Source of the DNA: Catonia carolina
Lineage: Eukaryota; Arthropoda; Insecta; Hemiptera; Achilidae
NCBI GenBank assembly: GCA_035578175.1
Contig: JAQMRL010000022.1
Coordinates: 3,038,001 to 3,102,000, forward strand
Reading direction: 5' to 3'
DNA: 64,000 nt
The notes under the pieces were generated by a model. It worked only from the letters and a program-made list of their open reading frames with translations. It was not told the origin of the DNA and searched no databases. Position 1 is the first letter of the stretch; each line of letters starts with the position of its first letter. Shown in pieces: positions 33,961 to 46,118 of this stretch. The translations under genes and the position numbers were made by a program.

Positions 33961-34024
33961 GTTAAATACTAAAGAAATTCTTGTTGTATTTTATAAGAAA
34001 AAGATTTACTTGCAGAAAAAGTAT

Positions 34025-35411
34025 TTCATTGATATTTTGTTTTCCTAAATTAGCTCTTTTCTTTGTTTCAATGTCAAACCTTGTTTTATTTTAATGTTGA
34101 ATGTACGCTGATGCTGTTTTTATCCGCTTCTGGGTGGCTTGGCACTTTCTTTTCTTTTTTCGATTATTTTCACTATCATATTTTTCATTGTATTTTTATC
34201 CAGAAGCATTATTTATTATAACTAGTGAACTTCCGTTTTAATAAGTTTTACTATTGCTCATACATTTCTGATATCATTATTGTAAGAATCTTCGCAACCG
34301 GGAATTTTGAGAAAGGTTATTAGGTTTTAATTTAATTATTTTTCATTTCTCTTTGTCATCTTGTAATGAAACTTTTAATGACCCCAAAATAGTATCTGAT
34401 GAATGATCATTCTTACACTCAGAAATCCAGAACGTAACTTATTTTATGTAGAGTATTGTGAAATTACTCTCTAATTATAACTACGTAATTGATCGATGGA
34501 ATAAAATAAATAATAAAAAAAACAGAAGGGCAATTGAAATCTATTTGGTCAAAATAAAATACGGTTATTAACGAGACTCCTGGCAGGTCATGTCTTTTAT
34601 CTAACCTAATGGAAGTGAAGGTGACAGTGTTTTGATGAAATACTCTTGGAGACCTAATAAAAATTTACGAGATAAAGCATTACCAATAAGTAGACGAATT
34701 ATTATATTTTAATTTAAAATGAAATGTAATATGTTGAACACACTAATTGAACACTATTCTAATTTTAACGCAAAAGTATGTTCCGTTTGCTTGCTTGTCT
34801 TTTTCTTTAAGAACTAGTTTGGCTTAAGATAAACCAAACTACTCACAGCCCAGTTTTTTTACTCTTACTTAAAAAATTGGTAAATAACCTTTGGTCCCAA
34901 CAGACAAAAGAAATTGTTAATTGCATTTTTATGCGTTACCAATAAAATAAAATTCTGAACGATTTAATTAAGTACAACCAAAAATTAACAAATTGATTAA
35001 CTGTTATCAAAAATTAAAATACTACACTACCATTTGCTAAATACTTTTAAATTTTCCAAATAATTTATAACATTCTTATTTTTACGTTGATAGTTTATAA
35101 AATACTACAGTTTATTAGTAGGCCTAGTTATTAATTTTCTTTAAAATTTTCAAACAACATTATTTTATTTTTCAAATTCTAGCCAAGCATAAAATTTGAG
35201 ACAGCCTTGGCAATCAAATATGCTATCAATTGAGCGATCAAAAATATTTTAAACTGTAGTATGTAAAATGAAAGATGAAGTATACGTGTTTGAAACCACG
35301 TATCTCACAACGTAAGAAACTTAAAAATTTCTGGTACGGCTTGTTTAAAAAATTGGTTTTTTGTTATTTAATTAGTATAAATTACAAAACACGGAAGTGA
35401 GTTAGGAATTT
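34025..35411. other. Featureless AT-rich DNA
   Basis: About 1.4 kb, ending at the target-site duplication of the Jockey insertion. No credible ORF or shared repeat. Confidence 0.6.
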
Positions 35412-35422
35412 TCTAGCGTCTT
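35412..35422. repeat. Target-site duplication of Jockey insertion, 3' side
   Basis: TCTAGCGTCTT, repeated exactly at 36829-36839. It directly abuts the poly-A (poly-T on this strand) of the minus-oriented LINE. Confidence 0.8.
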
Positions 35423-36828
35423 TTTTTTCAACTTTAATAACTTTATTTGCAACTATATACTACGATACAACGAGCAAATTAGATGACAGTAAACAAAGGA
35501 TGACAAAGAAAAAAAAATAAATAAAAATAAATAAATGAAAAAGAACAGTGATACCCATTGGTATATGTTCTATGAAATAAAGTTCATGATAAATAACAAC
35601 ATAAGAAAAAAAAGAAGAAAGAAAAATAAAATAAATCACTTTATAGAAGATCTCTGGCCCATTGACGTTTCAACCTGCGCTGCGGATTTCCTGGTAGTGA
35701 TGCATCCGATAGTTTGGTGATTAATTCGTTGGGGTGATCTTGCAATTTTCTGTGAAAAACACTGTAGCTGGACTTAACTACTTCACTTATGAACGGAATA
35801 TTAAGGTCGTCATGTAGAATTTTGTTGTTGACATAAAAAGGTGCGCAGGTGATTAAACGTAGGCATTTTGACTGAAAGGCTTGTAATTTTTGTAGATTGC
35901 TCGGTTTAGCTGTGCCATAAATTTGTAGTCCATAGGTCCATATTGGTTTGAGATAAACTTTGTATAGTAATAGTTTAGATTTTAGAGTCAGTGAAGAGCG
36001 GCGTCCGAGAAGTCGAAATAGTTCTTTCAATTTGGAGTTCAAAGTCAGTCTTTTGGTTTTTATATGAGTCGCCCAGGTGAGTCTCTTGTCAAGGTGAAGT
36101 CCAAGGTATTTAACTTTTTGTCGTTGTGGTATCGGTTTATTGTCGAGGAATAGTTGAGGACATTCGCCTTTCCGGAGAGAAAAGGTGACATGCACTGATT
36201 TTGAAGCGTTGAATTGGATCCTCCAGATTTTTAACCAATAATTTAAAAAGTTAATGTGACTTTGTAAATTATTACTTGCTGCTTCTGGCTTTACATCAGA
36301 AGAAAGGATGACTGTATCGTCAGCATAAGTCGCTAAGGTGGTGTTAGCAGATGCAGATAGATCTGATGTATAGATGCTGTAAAGCAGTGGCGACAAGATT
36401 GATCCTTGTGGAACACCAGCGACGATTTGTTTGTAGTCAGACAGAGCCGTGTTATGTTTTACTTGAAAAAATCTGTCCGTTAAAAAGGAGCTGATGATTA
36501 AGAAATAGGCATCTGGCAAGAATTTTCTTAATTTATATCGCAGACCTTGATGCCAAACTTTATCAAACGCTGCGCAAACATCAAAGAAGACGGCACTCAC
36601 ATATTTTTTTTGTTCAAAGCCAGAGGCAATTTGATCAACGATTCTGTGTAGTTGATGAATTGTGCTGTGCCGTCGACGGAACCCAAATTGATGATTAGGG
36701 ATTATACCTTGGTCTTCTACAAATATAAGCAGTCTTGGGAGTAAAAGTTTTTCGAATAATTTTATTATATAATATTTTATTATAATTTATTTAATAATAG
36801 TTTTATGCAAATAATTATCAGCTGTACG
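35423..36828 (-). mobile_element. Jockey-type LINE, 5'-truncated, with target duplication
   Basis: About 1.4 kb in minus orientation, bounded by the 11-bp direct repeat TCTAGCGTCTT. It contains the distal two-thirds of a reverse transcriptase ORF, a ~215-bp 3' UTR with an AATAAA signal close to the end, and a short poly-A. The terminal ~40-70 bp at the truncated 5' end (36770-36828) are AT-rich and not recognisable as ORF, which could reflect untemplated or decayed sequence. It is the youngest LINE copy in the window. Confidence 0.85.
35641..36786 (-). pseudogene. Jockey-type reverse transcriptase, N-terminally truncated
   Basis: Open for 382 codons from just inside an upstream stop to TAA. 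Recognisable parts in order: KLFEKLLLPRLL, then HQFGFRRRHST and the RT block with a predicted first catalytic aspartate (AVFFDVCAAFDKVWH), GVPQGSILSPLLYSIYTSDL, the catalytic YADD box (TYADDTVI), KYLGLHLDKRLTWATHI, KPIWTYGLQIYG and the C terminus LPGNPQRRLKRQWARDLL. This is a non-LTR reverse transcriptase of the Jockey group, which copies LINE RNA by target-primed reverse transcription. ORF1, the endonuclease and the first RT blocks are missing. There is no natural start codon, so no functional protein is expected even though the remaining frame is undamaged. Confidence 0.9.
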
Positions 36829-36839
36829 TCTAGCGTCTT
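36829..36839. repeat. Target-site duplication of Jockey insertion, 5' side
   Basis: TCTAGCGTCTT, identical to 35412-35422. It marks the upstream limit of the truncated LINE. Confidence 0.8.
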
Positions 36840-37389
36840 AAAAACAAAATATGTGCTTATTTTTTTAGCGTATATTTCACTTATCCCATGTTGAAGAACG
36901 TGTAGCACGATTAATTTTTTTTTGTAACAGTGTATTTCTTTTACAATCAGTTTATAAATACAAAAACTTTAAGCAAGACGATAAAATCTGAGTAATGTCC
37001 TTGAATTAAAATAAAAACCACACTCAGGTGTGTGTACTAACAAGACTAAACGTGAAGAAAAATACATATTTATGTATATATGTACAAAGCTTAAACTTGA
37101 TAAACTGTGAATCAACACCCCGAATCACAAAGCTGATGAAGCTGGAGATGATAATGATGATTAGTAGTTGAAGTTAAAAATAAAATAAAAAGTTTAAATC
37201 GTAAAGTTTAAAATCGTAGAGGTAAGTCTAGTGTTTTAAAACGTTTCAGTCTGTGAGTATCTTCGCTGTTGTCGAGGAAGTTAATGGCTAATGGATTCTG
37301 ATGGTCTTCTAATTTCTGTAAATATTTTTTGCTATGTTGTTTAATTATACAAAATTATAAAAAGATTTTGTTTTGTTTTAATTATACAC
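36840..37389. other. AT-rich DNA without recognised features
   Basis: About 0.55 kb between two LINE insertions on opposite strands. Nothing supportable. Confidence 0.5.
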
Positions 37390-38460
37390 AAAGTAATACT
37401 AAAACCCGTTTAAACTTATGGGTAAGAGTTATGGGGTACAGCTAGTTCATCAAATATAGAAATACTGCAGCGCTTCCAATCAAAATACCTGAGACTATTT
37501 ACCGTAGCTCCATGGTATGTAACCAATGAAATACTACACAATGATCCATTTTAAGAGGAAAAATATGGCGTTTTAGAGGAGTGATCTTACATGTTTTCTA
37601 ATTAATACGTATTAGCTAAAATTCACTATTTTAGTACGAAGGGTAAAGGAATTACAGTGTTTTTTTTTTAAATTGTTATTGCGTTCCCGATGGACGTAAC
37701 GAGTTAAAACCAACGCTGTATCCCTTTAATTAATAAGAGAATAAAATTATACCACAAATAATTATTTTAAATTTAACCGATTTTCAAAAGGAAAGGTAAA
37801 TTTTTTGAAGGATTTTATTTATTCAAAGCAGGCAGTGGGCTATGTAGCAGGTAAGCGGGTAGTAAAGTTGTGTCGCATTATACGCTTCGTTTCGTGCCGA
37901 GCTTGAGCCAGATACTGTGTAACTTTAAAAAAATTATATATAAAAATGAAAGCTTCTTGTGTAGGCACTTTTACTTGGTTCAAAACCTGACTGTGTATAA
38001 CACGAACGTTAACGACTCGCTGGCAAACGCACATTTTTAATGCAAGTTTTTTAAATAATTCCCATGCACCTGAAAAAAACCTTCACATTTACAACATTTA
38101 TTTGAAGTGAAATTACAATTCTTTATTAATTGCAGGGATATAGCGTTGGTTCTTACTCGTTACGTCAATCGGGAACAAAAATAACAATTTAAAAAAAACC
38201 GCTGTAATGCCTTTACCATTTGTACTAAAAGAGTGAATTTTAGCTAATATTAATTAGAAAACATGCAGTTTCACTCCTCTAAAACGCCATATTTTCCTCC
38301 TAAAATTGATCGTACTACATGGATTTAGTGAAAAATGTTCTAAAAAACGGGTACATATTTTGTTTTTCACAATGTGAATGCCGAAGCTGTACAGCTACTC
38401 GACAACACAGATCTGAATAGGAGACTTTCTCGTGTAAAACCATTTGAACTGGAGTAATGA
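37390..38460 (+). pseudogene. LINE ORF remnant split by a MITE
   Basis: The left part reads KVILKPV, stop, TYG, stop, ELWGTASSSNIEILQRFQSK, YLRLFTVAPWYVTNEILH, matching KPIWTYGLQIYGTA and VNNKILHDDL of the large Jockey copy. It stops at 37539. The right part resumes at 38313 with TACTACATGGATTTAG and, after frame damage, ends NAEAVQLLDNTDLNRRLSRV, KPFELE and TAA at about 38455. That resembles the C terminus of Jockey-group ORFs. The 773 bp between are a long-inverted-repeat MITE. In-frame stops make the copy dead. Confidence 0.7.
37540..38312. mobile_element. MITE with ~200-bp inverted arms, nested in LINE
   Basis: The left arm 37543-37742 and right arm 38115-38311 are inverted copies at about 80% identity (shared pieces: AATATGGCGTTTTAGAGGAG, CATGTTTTCTAATTAATA, GACGTAACGAG). 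The ~370-bp loop is unrelated to the arms and GC-richer near 37830-38035, with a 64-codon minus-strand frame of unknown meaning. TACTACAC precedes the element (37532-37539) and TACTACAT follows it (38313-38320), so an ~8-bp target duplication is likely. Inserted into a LINE ORF remnant. Superfamily not assigned. Confidence 0.75.
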
Positions 38461-40149
38461 ACAATATAAAGTTATTAATTTGTTAGGTAGTAGTTACTTG
38501 TATATATTTTGAAGTGTTTGGTCAATATCAATGATTAGTAAATTTTATAATTAGTGTATTAGAATATCGAACATAAACTAAGAACTATTAGTTGGTGAAT
38601 TCGTAGATTAACTACTTAGATCAATTAAGTTAGAACACAATTGTTAGTTAGTCTTAGACTAGTCACAATAAAAACAAAATTAAAAAAATATTTCGTTTCC
38701 AAATCGTTAGAAAATGCCTAATACACTTCTGTGTTTTGTAATTTATAACAAAAAACCTTTTTATTTTAATAAAACCTGTTTTATTTAAAAAAATTTAAAA
38801 TAGCTAAAAACCAAGCTTTAAAACGAGCCATACCAGAAATTTTTATGTTTCTTACTTGGTGAGATACGCGGTTCCAAACACAGGCTTTATCTTTCATTTT
38901 AAGTAGTTAAGTAAATTTCTCAAGAACCAAAATTTTGAATCTTTGAGACTATTAAATAATTATTTCAATCAATTAGCATCGATAGTTATATGTTCTGGAA
39001 AAAATCGATTCAATAAAGTAAAAAGCACTCTGATTATCATAACCGCTGCTTTAATTAACTCAGTATAACGTAGTACGCTGATGTGAATAATCCGATGAGA
39101 GAAATAATTTACCACATGGTTTGTTGCTATATAATCCTCTGAAATTATTTTTACTGGATCGATATCTTCGTACTCTACATAAAAAGGTGAAAAGAATATA
39201 AAGCAGGTCTTTTAGTATATAAAGGGCCAACCAACGAACACGTTAATAGAAACATTTTATACAATTTCACATTAATAAAACTTTAAAATGGAGTTTCTTA
39301 GTATGATGCAAGTCTTTCAAATGCGGCCAACTTAATATTTTAATCAAATTATCATTTAAAGCTTTCTTTAATTTTTATAAATTTATTAAGTTTTTGTTTT
39401 CTCTAGAACATCATAAATGTTTTAAGATATATATTTCAGTATGCATATGTGATTTGTACAAAACTGTGCTGAACACAGAATTCATTTATTCATAATTCAT
39501 TTTTAAACCTTTTAACCACGGACCAAAAACTTGGTACCAGAAATGTTTACATGTATGCACACTTATGCCGAAAAATACCGGTGCTCAAACGGCAGATCAG
39601 TAGAGTTTTGGTTAAAACTTCATATCTTTGCTAAAACCTATGCTATTATTATGTTATTGATATCAAAATGTTGGAAATGATGCGTTCTAGAGAATTTAAT
39701 TATTTCTATTATAAGTATTTAACTATTTTTTAATCATTAAAAATATATCAAATTGAAAAACAAAATAAAAAACCGCAGAAAATATTTATTAAGAATTTTT
39801 GAAAAATAAATCAGGAAAAATTTATCAGTAGGAAGCTATTTCATATCGTTCTAAATATTAGAGTATATTCTGCATGCAAAAAGATTTCGTGGTCAAAGTA
39901 AATATTAAACTCATAATGACTTTTTGTATAAATTCTGCTTCATGCAAAATGTACAGACAGCAGCACATAGCTTACCATGCAAGAAACAAAAAAGAACTGA
40001 ACTATTCACTAAGTACCTATATGGAATTCATAAATATGATTTAATAAAATAATGTATGGGGTAGGCCCACTTTTTAAAAAATATTAGTTTTAGAAAATAT
40101 GTATAAACACGTTAAATAATAACCATACAGCGGCGACGATATTAGATAT
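38461..40149. other. Featureless AT-rich DNA
   Basis: About 1.7 kb. No coding content, shared repeat or strong structure noted. Confidence 0.6.
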
Positions 40150-40200
40150 GTTTTTTAGGTTATCAGCCGAAAGGCAGGTTTGAACCTGTTGAGGTTTTAC
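40150..40200 (-). repeat. R1 retroposon fragment h
   Basis: Minus-oriented 3' tip of R1: TTAGGTTATCAGCCGAAAGG, then TTTGAACCTGTTGAGG. Only ~50 bp are recognisable. The 84-codon minus frame over it is not a gene. Confidence 0.6.
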
Positions 40201-40611
40201 TACTGTCTGTCTGTAACTTGATGGCCCTTCGCAGTGGGGAGCAATATGCGGATTGTAAAACCATTTGAGAAAACATCTAATTTTTTTTAGATCACTGAAA
40301 CTTTTCGAAAATGACGTACTTTTATAAAACAAAGTATTTCGCATGTTTTTTGTTCAATAAAATTATTTCGAAAAACACACGCCTAATGAGATAATGTATA
40401 ATTTAGTAAAAGTTTTGTTTTTGAAGAAAACCCCGTATTTTTTCAAATATATCGTCATTGTTCAACAACTATTCCACGGATTAACGTAAAATTTGGCAGG
40501 CTTGTTCTGTAATAATTATGAAAAACGATGATGCAATAAAATTTAACAGAAAACCAATACTTTTTAAGTTACAAGGTATTTTCGTAAATAATGTGGTTAA
40601 GTACACGTGGT

Positions 40612-40768
40612 ACATAAATAACGTGCTCGCCTTTCATCATGCGGTCTAGGGTTCGAATCCCATTCAGGCATGGCATGTTTTTATACGTTACAAAAAATTA
40701 TTTCATCCTGCACCGTCTGCATGAGCAGTAATTGCAAAACAGTCGGACGTTAAACCAAAAAAAATGAA
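40612..40768 (+). repeat. tRNA-headed SINE, 5'-truncated
   Basis: Second copy of the SINE at 30062: AACGTGCTCGCCTTTCATCA, box B GGTTCGAATCC, GGCATGGCATGTTTTTATAC, ATTTCATCCTGCACCG, and the tail GTCGGACGTTAAACC followed by A-rich sequence. The box A region is missing or diverged. It differs from the first copy by several indels. Confidence 0.8.
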
Positions 40769-43700
40769 AGTAAATAACGAATCATAAGAATTTAGTACCA
40801 TAACGAACCATAACTTATAAACAGACCCTATATAGACAGATTTAGTATAATAAATAATTAGCTCATGAATAGCAAACAAAATTGTTGTCAGAATAAACAT
40901 TTGCAAATTAATGATAACGATATTAGATTATAACCGAAACAGATAATGAACTGTATTTGTAATTAGCCAATCGCTTTTTCTACGGATAGTAGGTTTGGAA
41001 GATACCATATTTTAGAACACCAATAAAGCGCAAGGATCGTATAAGTTTTCACATTATTGTAGACTACATTACCAGTCGTATGGGAAAAACTGAAACAGTA
41101 ATTTTTTACGAAATATGCAAAATATCTGTTTATTTGTGAATACAGAATGTTATTTCACGGTTTTATCTTTATTTCTTCACCAACTGACAATTTCTGTAAA
41201 ATTTGTAAAGCAAATTAAAAAATTTAAAATTCAAAATCAGTTATACTTTGAACACAACGTATGAGTTTCCTTTTTATTATTATTTTGCTTTATTAGGCTT
41301 ACGCTTTTCATTTAACCCAACGGGGTTGGCTTATAAAAACATATGGAAAACAAAATATCTTTCGGCTATATAGTATTTTTGTTTCTTTTATATTTTAGCG
41401 TATTTCTTATGATTGCAAATAAAAGCAAAAATATGCATAATGTCAACGAATGTATTTTTATACTTCTGTAAATCATGGTCACTTGATTGTAGGTTATGTT
41501 ATAAAATGTATAACTAATGTTCAGTATAATCTAACAAAATATGTATGTTAATATTTATTGTCTAGTTTAATATAACTAAGTAATTTAAATAGTTTTTAAT
41601 GAATAAAATAAAATTCCGAAAGATTTAATCCTTAAATTTCCGTAAAACTTATCTTTTGTTTCATCTCAAAATTTTGTTCTGTAATGTATAAGAACTAAAC
41701 AAGTATAATAGATGATCATAACTCATTAATTATTGAAAAATATTATAAACTATATTTTATAATAAAGAACAAAAATAGGCCAACGTAAAAGGGTACAATA
41801 TCTTATATTATTAGAATCGTGTCAAGAGTGCTTACAGTTTTTATACGGGGGCGTTGGTTCTTTTCAACCGTGACTCTTTTACGTCTTTCCTTCTTTACGA
41901 AAGAGAGTTCACAACTGGTAGTCACGATTAATTTTTCAAATAATGTATTTCAAAAGAAAGGTTTCGTGAAAAGCTTTACGTTGAATAGAGTGGGAAGTTT
42001 TGAAAAGCAGTACCTGATTGAATGGTGTGTTTCGTCTAAGACCTAACGGTGAAACATATTGTTGGTTTTCCTTAGAAATGAGTAGGTAACTCCATAATAG
42101 ATACACATGTTTTCTTTCTAAATACTGTAATATAAAAAAGAAACTGATTTATCAACTAACTCCACATTTTATTTTTACTTTATTACATTATTTTTCATTT
42201 ACTGACCGATTTAATAAAGTGGCTGTAATGATAAGTAACGGCTGAATTGTAAAAACCTAATTTAATTTTCAAGAAATTTGTGGTTAATGGCAAGAAAATG
42301 TGTAAATGACTGAACAAATTGGTCAGTTCAATCTAACAATTTTTACAATACGTGCCTTCACTGATAAAAGCATTTATCTTTGACAACCGAGAAATTATTC
42401 AATAAATTGAAAGGCTGAAGAAAATCGTTCTCTTAATGCTTGAGTTAACTTTTTTTGGAAAGAGAACTCCGTTTTACTCGTGATTAATTTATTTTAACTT
42501 GCAGAAACCAAATAAAAATAAAAATTTCGAATAAAAGAATCAGTACAAAGTTCTTTCAAATATAGCTAATAATATTACAACAAAAACTTCTACATTTGTA
42601 AACAGAAGTTTTAATTGATAGGCCTATATATCTAGGTATACAACTATGTTTACTCGTAATACAATAGTAACTGAGGTCGCGATACATCTATCAAAACGAT
42701 GCACGACAATTTGAATAAGTATTACATGACAACCTTCTCATACAAAACATGTGAGTTAGGGCGATACTGGGATTTCAGTGCAGAGGTTTAAAACGCCTCT
42801 GGCCAAGGAATATTCTTGACCAATTATAGAATTGTAGTGACGACTGAAAGCTTTGGAAAAAAATTCAAGTTTTAAAAAAAATTCTATTATCATCAAATAT
42901 TAATAAATATAATAGAAGTTTTAATATAATCAAATTTTGAAATTGTTTTATAATTGTAATAACAGGATAGGCCTCCTAAATTTTCATTAGAAAACTGTTA
43001 CAAAAGGTTTAGAGTGGCTAAATATATATTATACGCCATAAAAAGTATATGACTTTGTGGTTATAATAATTATTATGATACATAGACTCAAAACACATTA
43101 ATGTAACAATGGAAAATTAAGCCTAAATCATAATTTCCCCTGAAAACTTTGTTGTAGAGCAGTAAAATAATAAATAATGGAGACGAAGTATATTAACATA
43201 AACTACACTCATTTACACGGTTTAATTAACGTTAACTTATTATAACGTTTCCTTCATAAATAACGGTAAAACAAGACACAATTTCAACGGTTTTGCCAAT
43301 AAATCTTTAATATTAACTATAATACAAGATAAATAAATGATCTAATTAAAATAACATGAAACGTTCACAGCAATTATCAACAGATGCTAAATGGCCAAAT
43401 GTTTTATCTCATGCATATACCTGTAATAGGTGTTGGTAAAAAGAACATTTTCCAAAATATTTTTTTTTTTTTGTTACTTCTGGATTATATCTAGAAGTTC
43501 ATTTATTTCAGTTAAAAGATAAACGTATTTAAAACGTAAACGTCGGCCATTTAAGAATAAACATAAGGGGTCCTCTTGCGATACAAAAGACCAACTATTT
43601 AGTCAACGCTCAATAAAACTTTGATATAAATAAGTTAAAGATCATTTGATAATTAAGTGATAAAATATAAAATAAAATATATTGTATAAAATGGTATAAA

Positions 43701-44559
43701 AGCCGCAAGGAGGAAATTCAACCAAGTATTATTCAATATTAGCGTATTTGTTTTCCGTGTTTGTTGAATTAAGGACAATTCATATGACAAGTCCATCCAC
43801 AGAATACACTCTACATTAACGATCTGTAAAATGTTTGTGATATTGATTGAAATGCACCTATAATAAATGCCATTAAACTGTTTGTTACTATTGTATTAGG
43901 TATACTCTTCGTTAATGTTCCTGTGTTTTTTTAAAGACGTATTAGTTACCTAACTCCGAACTCAATCTAAATAAATTGTACATATAATGAAAAAATACTC
44001 GTATATAAGGCCCCTCCAACTTTTGAAGCAAAATAATTAATGAAGAGGTCTTATACGCAAATAAATACGATTGTACACATTATTTTAATGAAGATTAAAC
44101 TGTTACTGTGATTTTCATCAGAGAGGATATTCTTTCTATAAAACTTAAGAACCTAACTTATTAATTATGCATACTAACTGAGTAAAGATATTTACTTATA
44201 TGAATAAAGAAACAGGAAAGGAAACAATTCTTAAATGTTTCTAATAATTTTACGAATTTTATAGCCACAATGACTGAATTGTGTAAGATCCACCGAAAAC
44301 CTATGCTTCTATTACATATTATATCAAACTATGCATTAAATACATAAAAATCATTAAAATAAACAAATTGGAAACGTTAAAACATCTTCGTAAAAATTTA
44401 TAATAAATTCATACACTGAGTTATACTACTTACTAAATAATACTTAGTAATGGTGAATTTATAATTTCAAGTAAGCCTGACCTAAGTTATCTGATGTTCT
44501 TAAATTAACAAGGATCTTGAAAAAATAAGAAAAGCTTATTGCATAATATATGAATAGCA
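40769..44559. other. Long AT-rich stretch, little recognisable
   Basis: About 3.8 kb. A 75-codon plus frame (41819-42046, GTG start) lies in a modestly GC-richer patch but has no motif. A small hairpin (CAGAGG / CCTCTG) is at 42781-42802. TATAAAAG at 43695-43702, followed about 24 bp later by ATTCAACC, has the spacing of an insect TATA-initiator promoter on the plus strand, but no gene is evident downstream. No repeats shared with the rest of the window. Confidence 0.5.
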
Positions 44560-44800
44560 TTCGATCTGCTTTAAAAATATTTTGAATACGAAATAACTCT
44601 TGTAAAACGTTAACTGGGATCTACCAAACTCTTTTAACCAGTGATTTTATCATGTCTGTATTTCTAGCCTATGTTAAACCACATCCCAGGTATTTAAAAT
44701 CCTGTACCTACTCTATCAGTCAGCCGTTGATGACTATTTTTGTTTGTACGGGACCAATCTATTTATTCTTATAAAAGAACGGGTTATTGGATAGACTACG
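44560..44800 (-). pseudogene. LINE ORF remnant
   Basis: The reverse complement reads VQTKIVING, a stop, LIE, a stop, VQDFKYLGCGLT, then NTDMIKSLVKRVW. The KIVING and FKYLGCxL motifs are typical of the region just after the reverse transcriptase core in insect non-LTR retrotransposons, distinct from the Jockey copies. Multiple stops; ~80 codons remain. Confidence 0.65.
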
Positions 44801-45140
44801 AACTTAAAATTTATTGGGAATCCATAAATTAGAAAACAACGTAAAACTATATTCAAGGTTAAAAAAAATTTGATTTTTGGACTTGCCTTATAGATATCAT
44901 TGTACAAATTTAGCGTAATATACTTCTATATATATTCATTTTTCTATTTGTTTTTAAATATAATATTTTTATATAAAAATATTAGACATCGATGAATGCT
45001 ATGCTTCTAGCTTTTCGTTTACTTTTTTCACATTCTTAACCAGATAAGCTATTTACTCAAAGAAATTGAACAATTATAACGTAGTAGTGAATATAAATAA
45101 CGAACAAATTATAAATAAATTTCTAAATAAAAAAATCATT

Positions 45141-45308
45141 AATTTATTTTGTTGTAAGCTGCATCAACACCTTGGTTTGGTCATTAGAAAATTTAGTGGG
45201 TTACAGAATTGGAACAATGAGTTATAACTTGGAATAATTTTCAGAACCTAGACCGGAATCGAGCGTAACACCTTCCGTGTGCTAACCACTACGCCACCGA
45301 GCTAGCCT
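45141..45308 (-). repeat. tRNA-headed SINE
   Basis: Minus orientation. The head GCTCGGTGGCGTAGTGGTTA is a clear box A region, and CGCTCGATTCC is a slightly diverged box B. The tail is CTAATGACCAAACCA, then GGTGTTGATGCAGCTTACAA, ending ACAAAATAAAT. This is the same tail as the other SINEs here with a different head. It is not a functional tRNA, as the cloverleaf cannot close. Confidence 0.75.
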
Positions 45309-45962
45309 TGATAGTTTTATACGTTATACTAATATCAAATTAAAGATTAATCTTGTAGTTATTTTAATATGTTTTCACAAAATATTTAGTTTAATAATAA
45401 ATACGATAATAAAAATTAAATGTAGCGGAACAGTAACATGCTGGGAAGTAGCAAGGTGAATTTAAAATTTATCAAAAAAGAATTGTATTACATTTAAGTG
45501 AACGTAATATTTACACAGAACGTAAAGCAATATTTCAGTATAAAGGAAATCTTTATGTCACATTAAGGAAGTAATTTATGTTTCATATGAACACCTGCTG
45601 CAATAGGGCACGTGCTTTCTAAAAACAGTTTCGAACATCTTGTAATTTAAACACTTATCGCTACGATAACACTGCTTCAGGTCATGTACACAAGGTGTAT
45701 ATATAAATGTGCCATGGGTTTATAAAGATTAACGTGAACGAGTGTACGGATATGTCATATTTGTACTCAAGGAGACAAGTTGTAACTTACACAATATGAA
45801 ACAGATAGGCTACGCAGCATTAAAATGACATAATACTTTTAAATGTAATCTTAAATTGTTAAATAATAGATATAAAAATAAACTTAACATGAATTCTGAA
45901 TATTTTAAAATCTTACAATAAATCAGTCACTAAAGTGTAATTTTATATTGTGATGTAATAAA
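45309..45962. other. AT-rich DNA without recognised features
   Basis: About 0.65 kb between two SINEs. TGTATATATAAATGTGCC near 45700 is TATA-like but isolated. Confidence 0.5.
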
Positions 45963-46118
45963 TTTTAAATAGGCCGCCTGCGTGTCCCAGTGTCAGGGCG
46001 CTATAATATTCTAAATTGCAAAATGGAAAGTGTCGGTTTCGATTCATGGACATGTAACCATAAACCACGGTAGTTGGTAATGACCAAGTGGTTGAAATAA
46101 TTATAAATAAATCAAAAG
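45963..46118 (+). repeat. Diverged tRNA-headed SINE
   Basis: Plus orientation. The head GGCCGCCTGCGTGTCCCAGT is degraded, with a weak box B GGTTTCGATTC. The tail CCACGGTAGTTGGTAATGAC, then CAAGTGGTTG and ATAAATAAAT, follows the shared SINE tail pattern. The 60-codon minus frame across it is a shadow. Confidence 0.55.

Larger units (their letters stand above)
33351..34024. repeat. Tandem duplication, two 338-bp units
   Basis: Units 33351-33688 and 33689-34024 are almost identical (a few substitutions and one-base indels), head to tail. Each carries the same minus-strand R1 fragment and the same flanking sequence (AAGTCGTATAACTGTAAATA, AAGAAATTCTTGTTGTATTT). The high identity makes this a recent local duplication that includes a pre-existing R1 piece. 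Confidence 0.92.

Noticed and set aside
41819..42046. 75-codon plus-strand ORF from a GTG start
   Set aside because: Non-ATG start in a nuclear animal genome, no motif, no splice or promoter context.
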